Part shown: positions 1 through 5,511 of the stretch, one piece after another | How the letters are laid out: every line of letters begins with the position of its first letter | Position numbering within the stretch: the first letter of the stretch is position 1 | Assembly: GCA_020348765.1 (NCBI GenBank) | Contig: CP070753.1 | Coordinates: 2,166,087 to 2,171,597 of the forward strand | Length of the DNA stretch: 5,511 nt | Direction of reading: 5' to 3' | From: Burkholderiales bacterium | Lineage (GTDB): Bacteria > Pseudomonadota > Gammaproteobacteria > Burkholderiales > Burkholderiaceae_E | Position numbers and translations under genes: made by a program | The notes under the pieces: model-generated | What the model was told of the DNA's origin: nothing | The model's input: only the letters and a program-made list of their open reading frames with translations | The model's database searches: none

Positions 1-994
<994 letters not shown>

Positions 995-1002
995 TTGCGG
1001 CC

Positions 1003-1884
1003 GTGTCGCCTACCGACTCGAGGCCGGCGCATCCGCTGGCCGGCGTCGCCTACCTGATCGCGGCCTCGTTCACGCTGTCCGTGATGGATGCCACCGCCCG
1101 CTACCTGGTGCTGGCCGGGGTACCGGTGCTGATGCTGGCCTGGATCCGCTACACGGTGCACGTGACGCTGCTGACCGCCTACGCGCTGCCGCGCGGCGGC
1201 GCGATCCTGTATCGCAGCGCGGTGCCGGGGCTGCAGTTGCTGCGCGGCGTGCTGCTGATCGTGTGCACGCTGCTGTTCTTCTCGACGCTGGGCTACCTGC
1301 CGTTGGCCGAGGCGACCGCGCTCGGCTTCACGGCGCCGCTGATCGTGATGGCGCTGTCGCCCTGGCTGCTCGGCGAGCCGGCGCGCCTGGCCCGCTGGAT
1401 CGGGATCCTGGTCGCGTTCGCCGGCATGCTGATCGTGATCCGACCCGGCGGTGGCCTGCATCCGGTGGGCATCGGGCTGGGACTGCTGACCGCGATCGCG
1501 TTCGCGGCCTTCCACATGGTCACGCGGCTGGTGGCGCGCGACAGCCCGCTGACCTCGAACTTCTACAGCGGCATGGTCGGCATGCTCGGCCTCGCGCCGA
1601 TCGTGCCGTTCGTCTGGCGGCAACTCGATCTCGGGCCCTGGCAGTGGGCGCTGCTGCTGTCGACCGGGTGCACCGGGGCCCTCGGGCACCTGCTGCACAC
1701 CAGCGCGTTCCGGGCCGCGCCGGCCTCGCTGCTGTCGCCGTTCGCCTACGTGCAGATTCTCGCGGCCACGATGGTCGGCTGGCTGGTGTTCGGCAACGTC
1801 CCGGACACGGTCACCTCGGTCGGCATGACCACGATCTTCGCGGCTGGCGTCGGGGTTGCTTTGAGCGAACGAAGGGCGCGTTAG
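1003..1884 (+). CDS. DMT-superfamily (EamA) inner-membrane transporter
   Basis: This is a predicted 293-residue integral membrane protein of the drug/metabolite transporter superfamily; the substrate cannot be read from sequence. About ten hydrophobic segments fall into two EamA repeats, roughly residues 12-147 and 155-287. Repeat one ends in the typical block of a Pro in a helix, LLGEPARLARW (122-132), then a glycine-rich helix and IRPGG (146-150). Repeat two has the equivalent block from about ASLLSPFAYVQI (241-252) to WLVFGNVPD (260-268). The tail SERRAR is basic, fitting a cytoplasmic C-terminus. The GTG at 1003 is chosen because it keeps the first membrane segment and gives the usual family length; the next in-frame ATG (1084) would cut that segment. 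No clear Shine-Dalgarno precedes the GTG, so translation may be coupled to the nnr stop 8 bp upstream. pgi follows after 40 bp. The family is confident; the exact start is less so. Confidence 0.88.
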   Translation: MSPTDSRPAHPLAGVAYLIAASFTLSVMDATARYLVLAGVPVLMLAWIRYTVHVTLLTAYALPRGGAILYRSAVPGLQLLRGVLLIVCTLLFFSTLGYLPLAEATALGFTAPLIVMALSPWLLGEPARLARWIGILVAFAGMLIVIRPGGGLHPVGIGLGLLTAIAFAAFHMVTRLVARDSPLTSNFYSGMVGMLGLAPIVPFVWRQLDLGPWQWALLLSTGCTGALGHLLHTSAFRAAPASLLSPFAYVQILAATMVGWLVFGNVPDTVTSVGMTTIFAAGVGVALSERRAR

Positions 1885-1924
1885 ACTCGGGGCACCGCTG
1901 CAGGCCCGGTCACGAGAGTCCACG

Positions 1925-3541
1925 ATGAGTGAAACCCGTTCCGAAGCTTCGGAGCTCTGGCGGCGCCTCGACGCGCATGCCGAACGGCTGCGCGACACGC
2001 GCATGCGGACGCTGTTCGACCGCGAACCCGACCGGCTGGCCCGATGCTCGGCCGAGGCTGCCGGGCTATACCTGGACGTGTCGAAGAACCCGATCGATGC
2101 CCCTGCCTGGAGCGACCTGCTGGCGCTGCTGGAGGCCTGCGGCCTGCCCGAGCGCCGTCGCGCGATGTTCTCGGGCGAGCGGATCAACTCGACCGAGGGC
2201 CGAGCGGTGTGGCATGTCGCGCTGCGTGCCCTCGAGCCCCCGGACGAGGTTGCCCGGACGCTGGCGCGCATGGCCGAGCTGGCCGAGGCGATCCGCGACG
2301 ACACGCTGCGTGGCGCCACTGGCGAGCCGATCGACGACGTGATCCACGTCGGCATCGGCGGCAGCCACCTGGGCCCGGAGCTCGCGCTGCATGCGCTGGC
2401 GGCCGAAGCGCATCCGCGCATCGCGGTGCACTTCCTGGCCAACATCGACGGCTTCAGTGCGCGCCGCCTGACGGACCGCTGCAGCCCGGCGCGCACGCTG
2501 GTGATCGTCGCATCGAAGACGTTCACGACCCTCGAGACGGCGGCCAATGCGACCCTGCTGCAGGAGTGGCTCGCGGGGTTCGACCCCGATGCCCCGGCCA
2601 GGCAGCTGGTCGCGGTCACGGCCAACGTCGAGGCCGCACGCGCGATGGGCATCGCCGAGTCGATGATCCTGCCGTTCTGGGACTGGGTCGGCGGGCGCTA
2701 TTCGCTGTGGTCGGCGATCGGCTTGCCGGTGATGATCGCGATCGGCGCCGATGGCTTCGGCCGTCTGCTGGCGGGTGCGCGAGCCATGGACACGCACTTT
2801 CTCGAAGCGCCGGCCGGACGCAACCTGCCAGTGCTGCTGGCCGCGGCCGGCCTGTGGAACCGCAGCGTGCTGGGCCGCGGCTCGCTGACCGTGGTGCCTT
2901 ACGAAGATCGGCTGGCGCTGCTGCCGGCATACCTGCAACAGCTCGACATGGAGAGCAACGGCAAGTCGGTCACGCATGCCGGCCGGCCGGTCGAGCGCGA
3001 CACCGCTCCGGCCGTGTGGGGCCAGCAGGGGACGCTGGGCCAGCATGCCTACTTCCAGTGGCTGCACCAGGGCACCGAGATCGCCGCGGTCGATTTCATC
3101 GCCTGTGCGCAGGCCTCGCACGGCATCGACGGCCACCATCGCGCCCTGCTCGCCAACTGCATCGCCCAGGCCGAGGCGCTGATGTTGGGACGCGACCGCC
3201 TCAGGGTCGAAGCCGACCTGCGCGAGCGCGGCATGTCCGAGTCCGAGGCGCAGGCGGTCGCGCCACATCGCAGTTTCGCGGGCGATCGGCCGAGCAACAT
3301 GATCCTGCTCGGGCGGCTGGATGCCGAACACCTCGGGTCGCTGCTGGCCCTGTACGAGCACAAGGTCTTCGTGCAGGGGGTGGCCTGGGACATCAATTCG
3401 TTCGACCAGTGGGGTGTCGAGCTGGGCAAGGTGCTGGCGCGGCGCGTCGTCGAGGAGCTGGCTGGAACCGCTACACCGGCCCACGATCCCTCGACCAATG
3501 CCTTGATCGAGCGGGTGCGCGCCGGCGGCACACCGGACTGA
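1925..3541 (+). CDS. pgi: Glucose-6-phosphate isomerase
   Basis: This enzyme interconverts glucose 6-phosphate and fructose 6-phosphate in glycolysis and gluconeogenesis, as a cytosolic, normally dimeric protein. It has 538 residues (E. coli 549) with two SIS-type sugar-isomerase domains. Visible family blocks, in order: MFSGERINSTEGRA near the N-terminus; GIGGSHLGP at 143-151 (most homologues have Asp where His148 is); phosphate-binding SKTFTT at 197-202; signature 1 WDWVGGRYS with Arg258; MESNGK at 342-347; GQHAYFQWLHQGT at about 372-384; and signature 2 with FDQWGVELGK, where Lys502 matches the catalytic Lys (E. coli Lys514). The odd point is WGQQGT in place of the usual WGEPGT, so Gln367 sits at the catalytic Glu (E. 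coli Glu355). The catalytic His corresponds to His399, or one residue earlier, where there is a Ser. The ATG start has a weak GAGAG ribosome site at 1914-1918, 6 nt upstream. It is probably in an operon with the two upstream genes and converges on ybbA. Confidence 0.96.
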   Translation: MSETRSEASELWRRLDAHAERLRDTRMRTLFDREPDRLARCSAEAAGLYLDVSKNPIDAPAWSDLLALLEACGLPERRRAMFSGERINSTEGRAVWHVALRALEPPDEVARTLARMAELAEAIRDDTLRGATGEPIDDVIHVGIGGSHLGPELALHALAAEAHPRIAVHFLANIDGFSARRLTDRCSPARTLVIVASKTFTTLETAANATLLQEWLAGFDPDAPARQLVAVTANVEAARAMGIAESMILPFWDWVGGRYSLWSAIGLPVMIAIGADGFGRLLAGARAMDTHFLEAPAGRNLPVLLAAAGLWNRSVLGRGSLTVVPYEDRLALLPAYLQQLDMESNGKSVTHAGRPVERDTAPAVWGQQGTLGQHAYFQWLHQGTEIAAVDFIACAQASHGIDGHHRALLANCIAQAEALMLGRDRLRVEADLRERGMSESEAQAVAPHRSFAGDRPSNMILLGRLDAEHLGSLLALYEHKVFVQGVAWDINSFDQWGVELGKVLARRVVEELAGTATPAHDPSTNALIERVRAGGTPD

Positions 3542-3579
3542 ATGGGCCCGACGCGGGGCTGCCTGCGTTCGCGCGTCGA

Positions 3580-4263
3580 TCAGGCCGCGCGGCGCTCGTC
3601 GCTCAGCACGCGACCGCCTTCGAGCGCGATCGTGCGTTCGCAGCGCTGCGCGACCTTCTCGTCATGCGTGACCAGGATCAGCGTCGAACCCGCATCCCGG
3701 TTCAGCCCGAACAGCAGGTCGATGATCCGTGCGCCGGTGGCCGCATCGAGGCTGCCGGTCGGTTCGTCGGCCAGCAGCAGCGGCGGCGCGAGCGCGAAGG
3801 CCCGCGCAAGCGCCACGCGTTGCTGCTCGCCGCCGGACAGGGTGCGCGGAAAGTGATGCAGCCGCTCGCTCAGCCCGACCCGGTCCAGTAGCTCGCGCGC
3901 GCGCGCATCGCGGTCCCGGGCCGAAACCAGTTCCAGCGGCAGGAGCACGTTCTCGAGCGCCGAAAGGTTCGGCAGCAGCTGGAACGACTGGAACACGAAC
4001 CCGATGCGGCGAGACCGCCACTGCGCGCGCTGGTCCTCGTCGAGTGCGAACAGGTCCTGGTCGAGCACCTGGACGCGGCCGGCCGACGGCACGTCCAGCC
4101 CGGCGATCAGCCCCAGCTGCGTCGACTTTCCCGAGCCCGATGCGCCGACCACCGCGACCGTCTCGCCGGCCTCGACCGCGAATCCGACATCCTGCAGGAT
4201 CGGAAGCCAACCATACGCGTCCCGGACGCGTTTGTCCAGGTGTTCGACGATAATTGCCGGCAT
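3580..4263 (-). CDS. ybbA: ABC transporter ATP-binding protein, YbbA type (LolD/MacB-like class)
   Basis: This is a 227-residue ATPase subunit that would drive an inner-membrane FtsX-like permease; E. coli YbbA is 228 residues. All nucleotide-binding elements are intact: Walker A GASGSGKST (40-48), Q-loop Gln92 in VFQSFQLLPN, ABC signature LSGGEQQRVALARA (142-155), Walker B LLLADEPTG (162-170) with Glu167, D-loop SLD (171-173) and switch His200. The QSFQLLP and LPLEL wording is typical of the LolD/MacB/YbbA class rather than of substrate importers. YbbA is assigned over LolD because of the divergent tesA neighbour, an arrangement known in E. coli and Pseudomonas. The ATG at 4263 is preferred because MPAIIVEHLDK is a normal start for this family; an in-frame ATG at 4347 would add 28 residues that look like antisense of tesA. 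No clear Shine-Dalgarno is seen. The permease gene expected downstream is missing here, as pgi ends 38 bp away on the other strand. Confidence 0.9.
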   Translation of the reverse strand: MPAIIVEHLDKRVRDAYGWLPILQDVGFAVEAGETVAVVGASGSGKSTQLGLIAGLDVPSAGRVQVLDQDLFALDEDQRAQWRSRRIGFVFQSFQLLPNLSALENVLLPLELVSARDRDARARELLDRVGLSERLHHFPRTLSGGEQQRVALARAFALAPPLLLADEPTGSLDAATGARIIDLLFGLNRDAGSTLILVTHDEKVAQRCERTIALEGGRVLSDERRAA

Positions 4264-4291
4264 GAGGAACGGGATGATCGAAGCGATGACG

Positions 4292-4296
4292 GGAGG
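4292..4296 (+). promoter_or_regulatory. Shine-Dalgarno site deciding the tesA start
   Basis: GGAGG, within the run GGGAGGAG, ends 7 nt before the GTG at 4304. It is the strongest ribosome binding site in the tesA leader, and no comparable site precedes the in-frame ATGs at 4262, 4274, 4286 or 4346. An ATG overlaps the GTG (4302-4304), but in another frame; it opens only a seven-codon peptide that stops at 4325. Confidence 0.65.
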
Positions 4297-4303
4297 AGCG
4301 AAT

Positions 4304-4981
4304 GTGCATGCGCCGGCGCGGCTGACGCGACAGATCGAGCTGGGCATGCGCTTGTTTGCGCTCAGTGTATTCCTGTTGGCGGCGCTGTTCGGGCATGTCC
4401 TTGCAGCGCGCGCCGATAACCGCCCGGTGCTGCTGGTGCTCGGCGACAGCCTGTCGGCCGAGTACGGGCTTGCTCGCGGTACGGGCTGGGTCGCGCTGCT
4501 CGAGAGGCGGCTTGCCGATCAGGGGCTGCGCTACCGGGTCGTCAACGCGAGCATCAGCGGCGACACCACGTCCGGTGGCGCAGCGCGCCTGCCCGGGCTG
4601 CTCGAGCAGCATCGGCCGCGGGTCGTGATCATCGAACTCGGCGGCAACGACGCGCTGCGAGGCCTGCAGCTGCAGGCCTCGCTGGACAACCTGACCCGAA
4701 TGATCGACGACGCCCAGGCCGTCGGGGCGCGCGTGCTGGTGCTCGGCATGCAAGTGCCGCCGAACTACGGACGGCGCTATGCCGAGCGGTTCGCGTCGGT
4801 CTTCAGGCTCGCAGCCGAGTCCCGTCAGGCTGCGCTGGTGCCGTTCTTCCTGGAAGGATTCGGCGACCGCCTCGACTTGTTCCAGCCGGACCGGATCCAC
4901 CCGAATGGGCAGGCGCAGCCGTTGATGCTCGACAATGTCTGGCCGGCGCTGCGACCGCTGCTCGACACCGGGCGCAGCTGA
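4304..4981 (+). CDS. tesA: Secreted SGNH/GDSL hydrolase: TesA-type acyl-CoA thioesterase I / lysophospholipase L1 / arylesterase
   Basis: TesA-family enzymes are periplasmic serine hydrolases that cleave acyl thioesters, lysophospholipids and aryl esters. As called, the protein has 225 residues (E. coli precursor 208). Residues 1-37 are a signal peptide: an Arg-containing n-region, the hydrophobic stretch LFALSVFLLAALFG (17-30), and a likely cleavage after ARA (35-37). The four SGNH blocks follow: GDSLS with nucleophile Ser49; NASISGDTT with Gly86; GGND with Asn115; and DRIHPNG with Asp196 and His199, completing the catalytic triad. VLGDSLSAEYG and GMQVPPNYG are characteristic of TesA rather than of GDSL lipases in general. 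The GTG at 4304 is chosen for its GGAGG site; the alternative ATG at 4346 would give 211 residues with a shorter, more usual signal peptide but a weak ribosome site. The gene is divergent from ybbA, 40 bp away. A perfect 26-bp palindrome lies over codons 119-127. Confidence 0.92.
   Translation: MHAPARLTRQIELGMRLFALSVFLLAALFGHVLAARADNRPVLLVLGDSLSAEYGLARGTGWVALLERRLADQGLRYRVVNASISGDTTSGGAARLPGLLEQHRPRVVIIELGGNDALRGLQLQASLDNLTRMIDDAQAVGARVLVLGMQVPPNYGRRYAERFASVFRLAAESRQAALVPFFLEGFGDRLDLFQPDRIHPNGQAQPLMLDNVWPALRPLLDTGRS
4657..4682. repeat. Perfect 26-bp palindrome inside tesA
   Basis: The left half GCGAGGCCTGCAG (4657-4669) is followed with no spacer by its exact reverse complement (4670-4682). 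The next pair outward (4656/4683) mismatches and the one after (4655/4684) pairs again. It encodes R-G-L-Q-L-Q-A-S-L just after the GGND block. The central 12 bp arise from two Leu-Gln (CTG CAG) codon pairs and are palindromic for that reason; the seven outer pairs on each side are not explained by this. Function is unknown. Confidence 0.85.
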
Positions 4982-5018
4982 CCGGCGCCGCCGCCGACCG
5001 AGCCGTAGCCGCGCCAGC

Positions 5019-5342
5019 TCAGGGACGCGGCCCCCAGGGCGCATTCAGCATCAGCTTGTTGTCCTGCCTGGCCAGCAGCGGCCTGAGCTTGCCCGCGAAT
5101 GCCATGAACTGCGCGTCGCTGAACAGCCGTTTCCAGAAGTCCCGGCGGTCCGCGTCGTCGTCGAACTTCCAGACGTGGATCAGCTCGTTGAGCGCGCCCG
5201 CGTCCCCGGTGAAGTAGCCGACCAGCTTGGCATCGAAGCCACCGGCGGCGAGCGCCGGAAAGCCCTCCTCCCGGTACAGCCGCAGCACTTCGCCCATCTT
5301 GCCGACGATCACCGAGTAGGTCCGCAGTTCGTAGATCGCCAT
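5019..5342 (-). CDS. NIPSNAP-family protein
   Basis: This is a 107-residue single-domain protein matching the NIPSNAP family, which has a dimeric alpha/beta-barrel (ferredoxin-like) fold. It opens with the hallmark MAIYELRTYSVIVGKMGEVL and continues with the family pattern of Gly-Tyr-Phe before an acidic loop, LNELIHVWKFDD (residues about 52-63), an R-x-x-FWKRL helix and a C-terminal LMLNAPWGP. The length is normal for the bacterial one-domain form. No signal peptide or membrane segment is seen, so it should be cytosolic. The biochemical role of bacterial NIPSNAP proteins is not settled, and none is claimed here. The ATG is well supported by a GAGGTGA ribosome site. The gene converges on tesA with 37 bp between stops and appears to be transcribed alone within this window. 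Confidence 0.9.
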   Translation of the reverse strand: MAIYELRTYSVIVGKMGEVLRLYREEGFPALAAGGFDAKLVGYFTGDAGALNELIHVWKFDDDADRRDFWKRLFSDAQFMAFAGKLRPLLARQDNKLMLNAPWGPRP

Positions 5343-5346
5343 TGCC

Positions 5347-5353
5347 TCACCTC
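5347..5353 (-). promoter_or_regulatory. Ribosome binding site of the NIPSNAP gene
   Basis: Read on the - strand, GAGGTGA lies just before the ATG at 5342, with the GAGG core 7 nt away. This is a strong Shine-Dalgarno match and confirms the start. Confidence 0.7.
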
Positions 5354-5373
5354 GCAGCTTGTCGGGAGTCGGA

Positions 5374-5379
5374 ATTGTA
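5374..5379 (-). promoter_or_regulatory. Possible -10 box of the NIPSNAP gene
   Basis: TACAAT on the - strand differs from the sigma-70 consensus TATAAT at one base. It stands out as AT-rich in this GC-rich region and would start a transcript about 25 nt before the ATG. No recognisable -35 hexamer is found 16-18 bp upstream, so this is a moderate-to-weak call. Confidence 0.35.
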
Positions 5380-5428
5380 GGGCGTCGCTTCTTCGCGCTT
5401 TGCCTGGCTCGAACCGGGACGACCCGCA

Positions 5429-5440
5429 GGTCCTAGGACC
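5429..5440. repeat. 12-bp palindrome upstream of the NIPSNAP gene
   Basis: GGTCCTAGGACC is perfectly self-complementary and noncoding. It lies about 50 bp upstream of the possible -10 box and 12 bp before the tandem array. It could be a regulator site, but a 12-bp palindrome is not rare by chance. Confidence 0.3.
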
Positions 5441-5452
5441 ACACGGAGCACC

Positions 5453-5511
5453 GTCGTGCAGTCGTGCGGGCATGCGGGCATGCGGGCGTGCGGGCGTGCG
5501 TGTGTGCGTGT
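5453..5511. repeat. Tandem array with 8-bp period, running off the window end
   Basis: The 59 bases divide into 8-bp units: GTCGTGCA, GTCGTGCG, GGCATGCG twice, GGCGTGCG twice, TGTGTGCG, then TGT cut by the window edge. The consensus is about GKCRTGCG, and variants come in adjacent identical or near-identical pairs. The last 18 bases (5494-5511) alternate purine and pyrimidine perfectly. No open reading frame of note uses this stretch. The period is not a multiple of three, so copy-number change would shift any frame, which fits noncoding DNA. The full length is unknown. Confidence 0.85.

Noticed and set aside
1527..1534. Chi-like octamer GCTGGTGG
   Set aside because: It falls in Leu-Val codons, and Chi sequences differ between lineages, so it carries no weight here.
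1861..1887. Possible pgi promoter (TTGAGC ... TAGACT)
   Set aside because: The spacing is 15 bp, both boxes are poor matches, and the -35 lies in the transporter's coding sequence.
1940..1953. 14-bp palindrome in the 5' end of pgi
   Set aside because: About one such palindrome is expected by chance in a window of this length and composition; it lies in ordinary codons.
3542..3579. Intrinsic terminator between pgi and ybbA
   Set aside because: A weak imperfect hairpin (around 3545-3560) has a bulge and no T tract on either side.
2044..3891. A 615-codon + strand frame across pgi and the end of ybbA
   Set aside because: It is composition-driven and overlaps two confident genes in other frames.
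4249..4254. GATAAT as a tesA promoter -10 box
   Set aside because: No -35 element lies at 16-18 bp; the nearest TTTGTC is only 12 bp away. Kept only as a remark.
4597..4610. 14-bp palindrome GCTGCTCGAGCAGC in tesA
   Set aside because: It is within chance expectation and explained by Leu-Leu-Glu-Gln codons.
4982..5018. Terminator between tesA and the NIPSNAP gene
   Set aside because: Only GCC/CGG repeats with no clear stem-loop and no T tract.
5395..5425. tRNA T-arm-like GGTTCGAGCC on the - strand
   Set aside because: The flanking bases do not form a five-pair stem, and no acceptor or anticodon arm is found around it.

Overview
The window is 5.5 kb of dense, very GC-rich (visibly around 70% G+C) bacterial chromosome. 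It holds six protein genes, no RNA genes, no insertion sequence and no CRISPR array. The proteins, and the divergent ybbA/tesA pair that is also found in E. coli and Pseudomonas, point to a high-GC gammaproteobacterium. Something in or near the Chromatiales/Ectothiorhodospiraceae or Xanthomonadales would fit, but that is inference; no marker gene is present.

Left block (1-3541, all + strand): the 3' part of a bifunctional NAD(P)HX repair gene (nnr/yjeF), a 293-residue EamA/DMT-family membrane transporter starting 8 bp after it, and, 40 bp further on, pgi for glucose-6-phosphate isomerase. The tight spacing suggests one transcription unit: cofactor repair, an inner-membrane exporter or permease of unknown substrate, and central sugar-phosphate metabolism. 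The pgi product has Gln where the catalytic Glu of the family normally sits.

Middle block (3580-4981): ybbA, an ABC-type ATPase of the LolD/MacB-like class, lies on the - strand and converges on pgi with only 38 bp between the stop codons. Divergent from it is tesA, a secreted SGNH-family thioesterase/lysophospholipase. The permease gene (ybbP) that normally follows ybbA is not here, because pgi occupies that place. A perfect 26-bp palindrome lies inside tesA.

Right block (5019-5511): a small NIPSNAP-family gene on the - strand, converging on tesA across 37 bp, with a clear ribosome binding site and a plausible -10 box. Upstream of it is a short noncoding stretch with a 12-bp palindrome and then a tandem array with an 8-bp period (GTCGTGCR / GGCRTGCG units) that runs off the window edge. 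No gap between genes exceeds 300 bases. I see no convincing intrinsic terminators in the convergent gaps at 3542-3579 and 4982-5018.

Most of the window is ordinary housekeeping sequence. I do not see a previously undescribed multi-gene system. The points most worth a second look are the Pgi active-site substitution, the 26-bp palindrome in tesA, the 8-bp tandem array and the ybbA gene without its permease.
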